Source: Ciona intestinalis (Eukaryota; Chordata; Ascidiacea; Phlebobranchia; Cionidae). Taken from it: a DNA stretch of 64,000 nucleotides. Of this stretch, positions 40,301 through 46,240 are shown piece by piece (positions within the stretch are counted from its first letter, which is position 1; each line of letters starts with the position of its first letter). The DNA lies in contig NC_020167.2 in the NCBI RefSeq assembly GCF_000224145.3, positions 2,854,450 through 2,918,449 on the forward strand. The letters run 5' to 3'. The translations under genes and the position numbers were made by a program. The notes under the pieces are model-generated. The model saw only the letters and a program-made list of their open reading frames with translations, was not told where the DNA came from and did no database searches.

Positions 40301-41549
40301 TAACATAGTTCACTTGCATCCATTAGAAGCATCTAGTGGCCATGCAGATATCTTATCTTAAAAAATTTCTTGTTCTCTGCATTGTTCAGTTTTAAACCCT
40401 AGGCCTTACATCTTAAGTCTTTTTTGACTGCAACCAAGTTACTTGCCTATGTGCCTTGTATTAGACCTGTGCTCATTTGTTGTCCTGTATGCTCTCTACA
40501 ATACTCAATCAAAATGTTATCAATTTTAAATTTAATGAATTTAAACATTTGTTCCAGCAGAAACAGAAAACAAACCGATTGTAGAATGTAGTTTTGTGAC
40601 TGAATTCACCGATCACATATGTGTAACTATGGATGTTGAACTTATTATGTTTCTGCATGATCTTGTTTCTTCTTATCTCAAGGTAAATTGTCTTATTTTA
40701 AATATTTCGATTCAAGCCTGTTACAAATTTTTTCCGTTTTTTTTATACAATGTGTGTCTACACTGTTTATAATCAAATATTAAAATCAACTATTTTAAAT
40801 TGTTATTTCCATATTTTTCTTAGAATTTAATTTAATGAAAAGATCTGTAACTTGCTTTTTAAGGGTGATGGGTCAATCCTCGTCTAAACCCTAGGACATA
40901 TAGCATGCCACGCTGCGGAACCTTACCCACCTAGAATGGAACTTTCTATTTGGAGTTAAAGTTAATTTACACTTTCTGTTGAATTCACTAGGAGAAACAA
41001 ATAGCATTATCGAGTCGTACGCGCATTACATCAGTTGGAGGACTGGCAGGATCACAACCTACTGATCATGTGACCACCATTGATCCAATAGATTTACGAG
41101 AATTCGTGTGCAACACATGGCAACTTGAACCAACTGTCAGGTTTGTAGAAATTGTTTGTTTTTTTTATTAAAAAAGCACTAATTAATCTTTTTTTGTCAA
41201 AAACGAAAAATTAAAACAGAATTGTAAAATCCTGTATGTTTTTTAGTCAAAAAGTCGTTGTTTTATATTTTTTGCAAGAAAGCAGAACTTAAACAAAATT
41301 GTAAAATCCTGTTATTTTTTTTTAATAAATATTTTTTATAACATTTTAACATCCAGGTTAATATCTTGGGCTGGTCGTCGCATTGAACCAGTTGGTGTGG
41401 ACTACATCCTGCAGAAACTTGGGTTCAGTCACGCCAGAACAACCATTCCAAAATGGTTTCAACGTGGCGTGCTGGACTTGCTGGATCAAATTATTGCTGT
41501 GATTGTTCAAAACTTAGTTGTGACGGTAACGAAGCAAAAGCACAAGTAA
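383..41549 (+). CDS. BLTP1: BLTP1 (KIAA1109/tweek/LPD-3) bridge-like lipid transfer protein, 3' four-fifths, 74 exons
   Basis: Seventy-four exons can be joined in one continuous phase from 383 to the TAA at 41547-41549, giving about 4,128 codons after one leading base. The vertebrate protein is about 5,000 residues, so roughly the first 900-1,000 lie left of the window. Diagnostic stretches include LREFELILPSNPHNWMDC, FKYDMRRLSEILAFPRAWYR, FRSKSW, and near the end GVDYILQKLGF and HARTTIPKW, all typical of this family. Known role: members form long hydrophobic-grooved rods, anchored in the ER by their N-terminus, that carry phospholipids to the plasma membrane or other organelles. Relatives are Drosophila tweek, worm LPD-3 and yeast Csf1. 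No membrane anchor is visible because the N-terminus is missing. The last exon runs convergently toward UFSP2. Exon limits are in the block entries below. Confidence 0.95.
633..975 (-). repeat. tRNA-derived SINE, minus orientation
   Basis: Read on the minus strand, this has a tRNA-like head with A-box-like and B-box-like sequence (GGTTCAAGGCTC near 910-921), then a stretch repeated elsewhere in the window (AAGACACTTAA..GGTTGTCCAAA), and at its far end the shared tail (plus-strand GTAACTTACTTTATCC..GGCTGGAAAACGAC). The unit matches copies at 16293, 30871, 31449 and 46736. It lies in the intron before BLTP1 exon 2. Family assignment to a Ciona tRNA-SINE is an inference. Confidence 0.7.
4654..7648 (+). 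CDS. BLTP1: BLTP1 exons 8-13
   Basis: Exons: 4654-4769, 5338-5488, 5783-6007, 6411-6536, 6787-7012, 7488-7648. Exon 8 begins ENYFGCDDMYTDF, close to the vertebrate ENYFGEDDMYMDF. Exon 10 has LRGHAMFSGAGLPLG and IEYGWL, again nearly vertebrate. Exon 12 must end at 7012, before GTCAGT, with one base left over. Exon 13 completes that codon and ends RKTRRLDFLWD. Between exons 8 and 9 lies a MITE (4888-5066), and between exons 10 and 11 a degenerate tandem repeat (6105-6240). Confidence 0.9.
4888..5066 (+). mobile_element. MITE copy A (right end decayed)
   Basis: Starts TAGGGTGGGTAAAGATGGGG, passes through the internal block shared by the family (TAGTAAACAAAGAACATTAAA; GACCGTTGTTAATTGTTTAAA) and ends GGTTAAAGGTGTCCC. 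The terminal inverted repeat at the right end is lost. It sits in the intron between BLTP1 exons 8 and 9. Confidence 0.7.
6105..6240. repeat. degenerate tandem repeat, about 40-bp unit
   Basis: Three to four imperfect copies of a unit like TTATTGGCTAACTCTGGCTTAAG lie in the intron before BLTP1 exon 11, followed by a SINE-tail-like scrap (GGAGCCTCACCATAG). No coding potential is seen. Confidence 0.5.
7891..9039 (+). CDS. BLTP1: BLTP1 exon 14, 1,149-nt low-complexity exon
   Basis: This is by far the largest exon of the gene here: 383 codons, phase 0 at both ends, bounded by a GATGCAG acceptor and a GTAAGT donor. After a folded start (the cysteine at CAFFTALTTKHPTFYYD), the translation turns into a Ser/Thr/Asp/Lys-rich linker. 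Runs such as STSLSSDTYFSADSD match the serine-rich disordered loop at the same place in vertebrate BLTP1. The end returns to folded sequence (LLACYKNFLPISTA). An open reading frame starting at an ATG at 7870 extends this exon into intron on both sides and is not a separate gene. Confidence 0.92.
9049..9290. repeat. AT-rich tandem repeat, about 35-bp unit
   Basis: Repeated units resembling AATAATGTATGAAAATTTACAT-AAAAT start only about ten bases after the donor of BLTP1 exon 14 and run for about 240 bp, with drift between copies. They are intronic. Confidence 0.6.
9573..14188 (+). CDS. BLTP1: BLTP1 exons 15-23
   Basis: Exons: 9573-9729, 10187-10367, 10908-11016, 11370-11607, 11956-12108, 12389-12500, 12732-12977, 13322-13582, 13980-14188. 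Exon 15 (IDVQVSPFLLESLTKVVN) is a groove-forming segment. Exon 19 has KPWGWVMIEGGI, like the vertebrate EKWGWIMFECGIENL. Exon 20 is ended at 12500 (ACTGG before GTGGGT) because two leftover bases are needed to enter exon 21. Exon 21 reads WNLLTTIGPSVSAWLGPADQ and exon 22 NNPSYLLCTALHKFL, both conserved. Exon 23 is acidic (repeated Glu, DEEDIQILEEEE) and probably disordered. A reversed-orientation MITE occupies 13059-13243, and a decayed tRNA-like repeat lies at 11066-11175. Confidence 0.9.
11066..11175 (+). repeat. decayed tRNA-SINE head
   Basis: The sequence GGCAAAGTGGTTAGCGAATC, then a degenerate B box (GATCAAGGCTTAAAGCTGCTACC) and GGCATGTGTG, resembles the head of the better preserved SINE at 16293. 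It is intronic, between BLTP1 exons 17 and 18. Confidence 0.5.
13059..13243 (-). mobile_element. MITE copy B, reversed
   Basis: Terminal sequences TTACTGTGGGGTAAGATGGG and CCTCCACCTTACTA are imperfect inverted repeats. The interior is the family block in reverse orientation (AACAATTAACAACGGTCTA; TACTACCAAATGG). It lies between BLTP1 exons 21 and 22. Confidence 0.7.
14489..17618 (+). CDS. BLTP1: BLTP1 exons 24-31
   Basis: Exons: 14489-14594, 14762-14833, 15002-15113, 15674-15798, 16077-16160, 16772-16885, 17013-17117, 17486-17618. These are small exons coding a weakly conserved linker (exons 24-26), then a groove segment: LGSLAVDAHLFNLR, then a basic stretch RSRRKRREPSRRYK resembling the vertebrate KGKRARRQG site. 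Exon 30 is a Lys/Asn-rich linker. Exon 31 returns to strong similarity (VDIALVRLIHQF). The first bases of exon 28 (16077, GTTGACCAACAG) belong to a repeat unit that is amplified in the two introns before it; see the repeat and finding entries. Confidence 0.88.
15145..15347 (+). mobile_element. MITE copy C, near complete
   Basis: Starts TAGTAGGGTAGGGGAAGATG and ends CATCTTTCCCCACCCTACTA, giving inverted repeats of about 20 bp with TA at the edges. The interior contains a small internal duplication (two copies of TACGACTCCCGCAGACT-like sequence). It lies between BLTP1 exons 26 and 27. Confidence 0.8.
15503..15640 (+). repeat. minisatellite, unit AGTGTTGACCAACATTTTATTCC (upstream array)
   Basis: About five imperfect copies of a 23-25-bp unit lie in the intron before BLTP1 exon 27. 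The last copy extends into AGAACCTGATCATTTGTA (to about 15650), which resembles the coding start of exon 28 (16077), itself downstream. Confidence 0.8.
15938..16090 (+). repeat. minisatellite, same unit, running into exon 28
   Basis: About six imperfect copies (TGTTGACC[AG]-CATTTT..TCCAG) precede exon 28. The final copy contains the functional acceptor (TTTCAG ending at 16076) and the first codons of exon 28, so the array and the exon edge are one sequence. Confidence 0.8.
16293..16588 (+). repeat. tRNA-derived SINE, best preserved head
   Basis: The head GTGGCGAAGTGGTTAACCC contains an A-box-like stretch, and AGGTTCAAGGCTCGTCGC a B-box-like one. The middle has GGCAAGACACTTAATGGC and CAGGGTTGTCCAAAT, and the tail ACTGTCATTTTGGCCATGCC. 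No tRNA cloverleaf can be completed, so it is called a SINE rather than a tRNA gene. It is intronic, before BLTP1 exon 29. Confidence 0.75.
17770..18015. repeat. imperfect direct duplication
   Basis: Two copies of a segment containing TATTTAGCCACAATACTA, then ATTTTTTTATAAATT, CTTATC/CTTACC, occur at about 17790-17850 and 17940-18000. They are AT-rich intron sequence between BLTP1 exons 31 and 32. Confidence 0.55.
18123..24346 (+). CDS. BLTP1: BLTP1 exons 32-42
   Basis: Exons: 18123-18235, 18604-18724, 19170-19251, 19848-19972, 20509-20691, 21191-21402, 21854-22012, 22474-22633, 23181-23307, 23628-23755, 24218-24346. Exon 33 ends SESLARCWQ and exon 34 starts ILYKLVDLYS, paralleling the vertebrate SAECWQNMYKLLNFYSL. 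Exon 37 has LNLPQHPASLHDVVSR, and exon 39 EIGASLLPSLRAEYSTG. Exon 41 carries MGSFEHTLTTDLLNQLIFLQ, one of the best conserved segments. Exon 38 codes a Pro/Thr-rich linker (PMTPMTPS). A short look-alike of the exon 39 acceptor and first codons lies about 108 bp upstream (22359-22385). Confidence 0.9.
19300..19480. repeat. 25-bp tandem repeat (TTTTGCATCCAAATTCACACAACAG)
   Basis: About seven nearly identical copies, alternating TTTACATCC and TTTGCATCC, lie in the intron after BLTP1 exon 34. There are no spacers of unique sequence, so this is a minisatellite and not a CRISPR array. Confidence 0.85.
24767..28682 (+). CDS. BLTP1: BLTP1 exons 43-49
   Basis: Exons: 24767-24881, 25313-25525, 26219-26338, 26655-26749, 27016-27153, 27636-27860, 28471-28682. 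Exon 44 has two usable donors in the same phase, after 25525 (GTGAAA) or after 25531 (GTGTGT); they differ by two codons and I cannot choose between them. Exons 45-46 read IILISLSRPIFFVQPTAFDK then AILLFLAYKNAYDDW, matching the vertebrate RPIVYAQPVAFDRAVLFWLNYKAAYDNW region across the junction. Exon 48 has CLRFTDDFQTSWDDWNPG. SINE-tail fragments sit just before exons 46 and 48, and a MITE at 27931-28136. Confidence 0.9.
25752..25975 (+). repeat. decayed SINE with tail
   Basis: Contains CATTGGGCAAGACACAAG, ACAACCCAGTAGTCACAAA, and the tail GGGGCTTCACCCACGTAGAATAG, all recognisable from the copy at 46736. It is intronic, before BLTP1 exon 45. Confidence 0.6.
26505..26605 (-). repeat. SINE-tail fragment
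   Basis: The plus strand reads TGTAACTTACTCTATCC..GGCCAGAAAACGACAATCA and ends CATGTATGTTACTTTGTAGG, matching the left part of the SINE at 633-975. It ends about 50 bp before the acceptor of BLTP1 exon 46. Confidence 0.6.
27335..27565 (-). repeat. two tandem SINE-tail fragments
   Basis: Two partial copies contain TTTCATACACCTCGTACCCG or TTTCATACACCTTGAACCCG followed by a GTTATCACATG/GTTATCACGTG motif and TAATATG/TAAGATG. They precede BLTP1 exon 48. Confidence 0.55.
27931..28136 (-). mobile_element. MITE copy D, reversed
   Basis: Ends TAGTACTTTGGGGTAAGATG and ATCTTTCCCCACCCTACTA form an imperfect inverted repeat. The interior matches copy B in orientation (GATCAGG..AACAAATAACAACAGTCTA). It lies between BLTP1 exons 48 and 49. 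Confidence 0.8.
28841..29045 (+). mobile_element. MITE copy E, best preserved
   Basis: Begins TAGTAGGGTGGGGGAAGATG and ends CATCTTTCCCCACCCTACTA, an almost perfect inverted repeat of about 18-20 bp. It is flanked by TATA-rich sequence compatible with TA target duplication. There is no reading frame inside, so it is non-autonomous. It ends about 70 bp before BLTP1 exon 50. Confidence 0.85.
29118..33839 (+). CDS. BLTP1: BLTP1 exons 50-58
   Basis: Exons: 29118-29289, 29713-29868, 30122-30177, 30359-30561, 31069-31205, 31701-31810, 32447-32591, 33133-33367, 33712-33839. Exon 50 ends with a charged, probably coiled-coil segment (KTKKLEQELNEQ) that continues into exon 51 (VRVVNDLKSLGAKP, then KLRRSSTKQAS), as in vertebrates. 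Exon 50 lies between a MITE ending about 70 bp upstream and a GGTTGGT array that begins at its donor. Exons 52-54 code a Ser/Pro-rich linker. Exon 55 (LELTLDIRVEIQGGK), exon 56 (TTFFIPGVEVKVHYNS) and exon 57 (SLPEMIISPCFLDFLEQ) are well conserved. Exon 55 follows a SINE remnant by only about 20 bp. Confidence 0.9.
29289..29370 (+). repeat. GGTTGGT heptamer array at a 5' splice site
   Basis: About eleven near-perfect copies of GGTTGGT directly abut the last base of BLTP1 exon 50 (29289). The donor itself (GTTGGT) is the first unit. The strand is G-rich with regularly spaced GG pairs. Confidence 0.9.
30573..30720. repeat. short tandem duplications of ACAGTTTATATATGGTAT
   Basis: Three to four copies of TTTACACTAC[AG]GTTTATATATGGTATT lie in the intron after BLTP1 exon 53, interleaved with SINE-tail-like sequence (GGCCTATCCTGGCCTAAATT). 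Confidence 0.6.
30871..30970 (+). repeat. short SINE, head fused to tail
   Basis: The head is GTTGTGGCACAGTGGTCAGT with a B-box-like GAGTTCAAGGCTC. It passes almost directly to the tail GTCATAGGACCTCACCCATA without the usual middle, so it is an internally deleted copy. It lies between BLTP1 exons 53 and 54. Confidence 0.65.
31449..31681 (-). repeat. SINE, minus orientation, abutting an exon
   Basis: The plus strand shows the reversed tail (TATGGGTAGGATCC), middle (ACAACCCATTAGTGACTACT, GCTAAGTGTCTTTCACAAGG) and head (GTTACTATGCATCACATAACCACTAAGCCACAAG). It ends about 20 bp before the acceptor of BLTP1 exon 55 at 31701. Confidence 0.7.
33385..33715. repeat. T-rich tandem repeat, TTTATTCACTTTTA-like unit
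   Basis: Many degenerate copies of TTTATTCACTTTTAATTT with CAG/TAG trinucleotides between them fill the intron between BLTP1 exons 57 and 58, right up to the acceptor. The array supplies many acceptor-like TTTTCAG motifs. Confidence 0.65.
34168..37674 (+). CDS. BLTP1: BLTP1 exons 59-67
   Basis: Exons: 34168-34309, 34468-34521, 34877-35040, 35444-35558, 36153-36273, 36459-36574, 36803-36966, 37225-37321, 37488-37674. Exon 59 has MSRVECLLHVPSLDLVFSS. Exon 60 is only 54 nt, phase 1 at both ends, codes a polar stretch (FHNFSTQNINDQ) and can be skipped without changing frame. Exon 61 has MSDFSLYVFHPYG and ARKDSLSINLEVVK. Exon 63 (KASFKYDMRRLSEILAFPRA) is nearly identical to vertebrates. Exon 65 has VEMNMSNVMGHTVW and exon 67 RIEYMGSCVMMGRL. 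A truncated MITE (35926-36092) precedes exon 63, and a SINE remnant ends about 22 bp before exon 67. Confidence 0.9.
35926..36092 (+). mobile_element. MITE copy F, 3' truncated
   Basis: Starts TAGTAGGGCGGGGGAGGATG and carries the internal block (GATCGTTGTTAATTGTTTTAA), stopping at ATATGTGCTAAAC before the right inverted repeat. It precedes BLTP1 exon 63. Confidence 0.7.
36640..36770. repeat. about 30-bp tandem repeat (TTTTTTGCCATAATCAATTT)
   Basis: Four drifting copies of TTTTTTGCCATAATCAATTTTTTTA lie in the intron before BLTP1 exon 65. They are pyrimidine-rich and lead into that exon's acceptor region. Confidence 0.65.
37380..37466 (-). repeat. SINE head fragment, minus orientation
   Basis: The plus strand reads AGTAGCAGTTTCCAGCCTTG, AACCTGTAACATCTGTTATA and GCAAGCACGCTAACCACTGT, the reversed head of the tRNA-SINE. 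It ends about 22 bp before BLTP1 exon 67. Confidence 0.65.
37965..41549 (+). CDS. BLTP1: BLTP1 exons 68-74, C-terminus
   Basis: Exons: 37965-38176, 38540-38776, 39181-39390, 39919-40125, 40558-40682, 40992-41140, 41357-41549 (TAA 41547-41549). Exon 68 reads TISRSTTPDVIKMLSKLEEF, then FFTQQF. Exon 69 has HRRHWPPVYTAI and GGSMCLHGNELTVVCFHG. Exon 70 has RSRHQNPPPSAASLDEWFAY, and exon 71 IIFALPKLQLDFKSEHMQ. Exon 72 has VTEFTDHICVTMDVELIMF. The final exon, with ISWAGRRIEPVGVDYILQ and HARTTIPKWFQRGVLD, is the hallmark C-terminus. It ends in a short basic tail (TKQKHK), shorter than the Lys/Glu-rich vertebrate tail. Overall length and order agree with a complete C-terminal half. Confidence 0.94.
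39420..39655 (-). repeat. SINE with internally amplified B-box region
   Basis: The plus strand ends in the reversed head (CCCATTACCTCTGGTTTAGA, GGCAGGCGCGCTAACCACC) and starts with tail sequence (GAGTTACCATGTATGTTACT). Between them, TTAAGCCTTGAAC is repeated about six times at 39533-39612, where other copies have it once. It lies between BLTP1 exons 70 and 71. Confidence 0.7.
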
Positions 41550-42012
41550 TAACCTTGCACCAGTGTTTAGCACCGAGCAATGACGTGCTTTTCCACTTTT
41601 TTTAATTCTTGCACATTTCAACTTTAAGGTACATAACTGAGGTACTATGACATGACAAAAACCACTGATTATCCTATTACAATACTGAAAACTGTGCCAG
41701 CACTCCTGAATACAGTTTAAACTGCTTCATTTTAAACTGAGTTCTGAGCAAAACAAGTCAACATTCCCAACAGCCTGTGATACTAACGGTGCACTTTTTT
41801 TTCAAAGCGTTTTATTGTTTTACGTTTCTTCTCCTACACCCGTTTAATTGTGTGCTGCTTTTAATATCCATCACCATGTTTTATTTCCGCTGATGTGCGC
41901 ACTGCTTTGTTTAAATAAACTTTGTAATTGTAGAGCTAAATAAAACAACCTTCACATACATACAGCACACAGCACAAACAGCCACAAATCCCACAAAAAA
42001 ATAATCAAAATA
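41550..42012. other. BLTP1/UFSP2 convergent 3' region
   Basis: 463 bp separate the two stop codons. Plus-strand AATAAA motifs lie at 41914-41919 and 41939-41944, usable by BLTP1. Minus-strand AATAAA motifs (TTTATT on plus) lie at 41811-41816 and 41880-41885, usable by UFSP2. If these are used the two mRNAs overlap tail to tail. No reading frame of interest is seen. Confidence 0.6.
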
Positions 42013-45000
42013 TTAAAACAAAGCTGGCCTCTGTGGCAAACATAGATTGTAGTACGCAGTTGGGTTCCAGAAGTTTGGTCCTTTCCATCCGCACCAACCC
42101 TTGCTTTGAATAACCTGAATATCTTCCCCACCCGTATAATGTGGATCAAGTATGAGAAAGTGAGTTTGGCCAGTTGTTTCACTGAAACATACACCGAGTA
42201 TGGTGTGTGCAAGAACACCTCCACCTGTGTTATGTATTTTAAATTTGAGCTTCTAAATTTCAATTGATGTTGTGCATATAGTTTTATTTGTCATTAGTGC
42301 AGTTAAAAGTCCGATATTTCAGAAAAGAAAAATCTACATTATAGCAAAATCTGATTCTTATATCCTACTCAAATACTAAAAACATTTTTTTTATCACCAT
42401 AAAATATTTCTAAAACACACTTCCACTTTTTTACAAAACCCACCTATCATAATAGGAGTCCCTTGGTTTTGAAAATGCATTGCAAGTTCCCTTCCTCTGC
42501 TTACAAGTTCCGCACCTTGACTTACAAACATAATCTTAGACGTGACACCCAAGAGTTGGTTCAGCACGTTATTTACTTCTATTGAACCAATCCATTTACG
42601 AGTGCCAACAAAATCCTTTGTTTTGTCCCCAACATCAACAAGTGTCTTCAAAAAAACATAATAGTAAGTTGGGGCAAAACTATATATATATTATAATGAT
42701 TTTTATTTAATTTGTTATAGCAGTAATAATAACTTTTATTTGACTCTTTGATTACGATAACGAAGATTTAGATATATTTTAAACGAAAAGACAGGATATA
42801 GCTACAAAACAACAGTTGTTAAAACACTTTTTAAAATTAAAATTTTTAAATTTGAAAGATAAAATGTGCTTTTTGGTAATTGTTGTTAAGTATCTTACCA
42901 ATTGTCACATAGGTCCAGAGTGGTCTTTAATCCCTGCTAGCACATATATAATCTGATTTAGATCTCAGTTAAGCTTACCTGCTGTATCTCCCTATGTGAT
43001 GGAATTGGTTGGTCAGTATAACCTTGTTGTTTGAACCAAGATACGATGGTTTGTAATGATCTGTATGCACAACCCCAACCATTATCATCAATCCTATCTT
43101 GCATATAGTGATGATAGCTGTATGTTCCATGTACTGTATAAACCTGCATAACATACTGTACATAATACCAGCATTTTAGTAAAACAAAAGTAGATTTTTT
43201 AAGATTTAAAAATTAAGTATCCAAATTTATACTATGCCAAGCTTGATTAGAAAAGTCAGATTTCTTGTAAAGCATAATGTACAGAGAACTATATTGCTAC
43301 TAAACCATGTGTTAGTCAAATTGCTTCGTTTTACAAATATATTAATTTCAGATTCTGCTTTACTTTTCCATTCGTGAGTTTTGGAGGGGTCAGCCCTTCG
43401 TGTGTGTTCTTCAATATAACTTCATTGGTTGGGTTGAACTGTATGGAGTTTGCTTTGCGAAAGATCGGTCGATCGTGCGGGAGAGAAAATGTCTTGTGCA
43501 GCACATCCTGGTAAAATGTAAGCAGATTTTGAATATATATAAATACTGCTTTTAAAACTGCTTATGCCTGAAGTAAAACAAATTTTGATTTTATCAACTT
43601 TTCTACTAGTGATGCTAACAGGCTAAAGTTGACGCTATCAGTGGTTAGGCATCTACATCATAACAAAGTTACATTCATGGTAACTCTTTAGAGGTATATG
43701 AAACAGAACACCTATATAAGATTGCCGTTGGCCTGCAACGAGAGGATAAAATTTTCTATCTTTTATTCAAAGTTACATACATGATAACTCATAAGATGTG
43801 TATGAAACAAAACACCTGTGTTAAATGACTCTTGAGAATAAAATTTTCTATCATGTATAATTTCAACAAACCTTTCTGAAATCGGTCAACTCATTATCAC
43901 TTTTATTTCCTGGATACCAAATTTCCACCGGGTGACAGTAGTGTTGCATCTGGTAATAGTAAGGCTTCGGTATTCCACATTTTGAGTTGTCTGGTTGTTG
44001 GTCATTCATAGCAGAGCAAGCATTCCACAACTGACGCTGTACAGTGTTTTGTAAACTTTCCAATGCTCTGTATTTGGGTTTTATAAAATTGGATCAAAAC
44101 TAAAATTTGGTTAAAAAAGGGGAAAGTAAAGTACTTAGAATTTTTAAAAACAATTTCTTCAGTTAATTAGTATGATTAAAATACTACAAGTTCATGATTT
44201 AAACTTTAAATACCACTTACCTGTCTAATGTATCGTCCTTTCTAATATAACAAAGTGCATCAACTTTAATAGGGAGGTGGTAAACTTTAGTAGCCACCGG
44301 TCGTACACTGACAATTGGCACAAAACAATCGCCTTTATTTAATGTTGATTTCATTATCTCAACATGCAGTAGTTTGCTTGAGGATTTAGTTTGTATTTTA
44401 TTGTTTTTATTTTTTGATACAAACTCCATCCATGTTAAAATTGCATTGGAAGATTCAGAGAGAATGAGATTTTTTTCTTTGATCAAAAATGCAGAACTTT
44501 TTAAAACTTCTCCCACATTACTGGTGTCAAGTTCACCTAAAGATAAAGAGTTTTTAAAAATGTTAACAAGCCAAAGATATATATTTTTTGACACATTTTT
44601 TTACATATGTTTTTTTAAAGGCTCTAAAGGTATAATGTTACATGTGTTATAAATTGACTTTATGCATAAACTTGTAGAAAAAGAGAAACTAATTTTTTAT
44701 ACATATACTACGGATCTACTACAAAATTTTGTCCAATTAGAAACAGACTTTTTTGCCACAACCCAGCCACGAATCACTGCATACGTTAATTTAATTGTTT
44801 TACAAATTCAAAAGTACACTGACCATTTATTTGTGGTATATTAACTTTAACGTTGCCGGTAACATGAAGCAAACAAGTATTTTCATCTAACAATGATTTT
44901 GCCTCGTCATCACTTATAACACACATAGTGGTATCAAAGATTCTCCCATCCTGCCACATGGTTGCAGACAGATCATTATTTTCAATGGAAATATGGACTG

Positions 45001-45722
45001 GACATGTTGTGTCTTGAATGCATTCCTTCTTGGTTGCAGAGTATGAAGCTAAAACATCAACTCCTGAAAACATTAAAAAAATATTTAAAAATTGAATCTG
45101 TGTAAAATATTTAAATAAACGTTTTAAATAATTTCATTTAGGCCTACCAAATTAAGTGACATCAAATACAACCAAAGATGAAATAAAACAAGGTGCTTAC
45201 TTTAGTTCAAATTAGCTATATAAACCAAATAAATGGTTGCCATGATATGGGTTTAGAATTTTGTGTCAAAACCCAATTTGAACATATGGTGTAAAAGTGC
45301 CCAATGCAAAACCTGTGGCCCCCACTAGATGATAAATCTTTGATACTTTGTGCATGGATAAACAAATATAAAGTATACCAACATATAAATATATTACATT
45401 TTTTTAATTATCTTCTAAAATGATAGCGAGATCACATTATTTTATCAATAAAAAGAAGGAAATCAACATCAAAACACATGCTAACCTTCAGGCATCCACC
45501 GAGTTATCTTTTTTCTGATATTTAAATCGGACAAGTCACATCTTAAATAGCCTGTTAAAATAATCCACTTTTCCGATTTTAAGCCAACAGCCAACCCACA
45601 ACCATCTTCTCCAAGGGTTTCCAAGATTTTCTGAGATGGGTATTTTAAAATTATTCATTTTAATTTTAATTATCTAATAAAACACTTACTTTATTCACAC
45701 CATTTGCGACTTTGATTTCCAT
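42013..45722 (-). CDS. UFSP2: UFSP2, UFM1-specific protease 2
   Basis: Nine exons join in one frame: 45722-45690 (ATG 45722-45720), 45630-45486, 45063-44824, 44536-44221, 44067-43872, 43507-43364, 43143-42979, 42645-42444, 42224-42013 (TAA). That gives about 550 residues, against about 470 in mammals. The C-terminal peptidase C78 domain is unmistakable. The catalytic cysteine is in [19 protein letters not shown], the aspartate and histidine in [16 protein letters not shown], then [13 protein letters not shown] and [10 protein letters not shown], with [17 protein letters not shown] before. Known role: matures pro-UFM1 and removes UFM1 from targets at the ER, including ribosomes. The N-terminal half is poorly conserved and its exon calls rest mainly on phase. 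The gene is head-to-head with SDF2 and tail-to-tail with BLTP1. Confidence 0.94.
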
Positions 45723-46240
45723 CACAACAAAGAAGATTACTTTGCATTTACCAACTATGTACGGTGTCTTAACCACTGTGGTCTTAACTGCATACAAGTG
45801 TACAATATGTTTAAAGTTTTAATAACAACAGCATGTGTGAGGGGATTTATGTGCATTCAGTGTCTTTTGTGCTACTGCGGTGCATTTATATGAATAGACT
45901 TTAATTAGAACATATAATAAAACAAAACCTTTCAAGAAAACTGTAAGGAACTCTTATCTATAGTCATTTAATTGGTATAGCTAAAATAAAACCCTCAAAA
46001 TGTCAAAAGTTAAAGTTTCGAACATGGTGATTTCCTTGTATGCACGTGATTCACCAGCTGGAAAAATTATGACGTCAGTTTGTTCACGGTTGAGTAGTCA
46101 CAGTACGCCACGCCATCATACAAAAGCCGGTGTTGATACATAACTACAAAAGCAAGTGTCTTACTATAGCAAGTCTCAGTATTATTATTGCCTGTCTGTA
46201 TCATACCCTACTGTTTTTGTAGTTTAGTATAGTGTACAGC
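45723..46240. promoter_or_regulatory. Shared UFSP2/SDF2 upstream region
   Basis: About 518 bp lie between the UFSP2 and SDF2 start codons, which point away from each other. It holds a CACGTG box at 46043-46048 and a perfect palindrome TGACGTCA at 46070-46077. A CCACG lies at 46108-46112, but no CCAAT sits nine bases before it, so a full ER-stress element is not seen. There is no clear TATA box at a useful distance. Bidirectional use is inferred from geometry only. Confidence 0.6.

Noticed and set aside
41952..42263. 103-codon minus-strand frame
   Set aside because: It is the last UFSP2 exon read in a wrong frame; the true frame gives [16 protein letters not shown] and ends at 42013.
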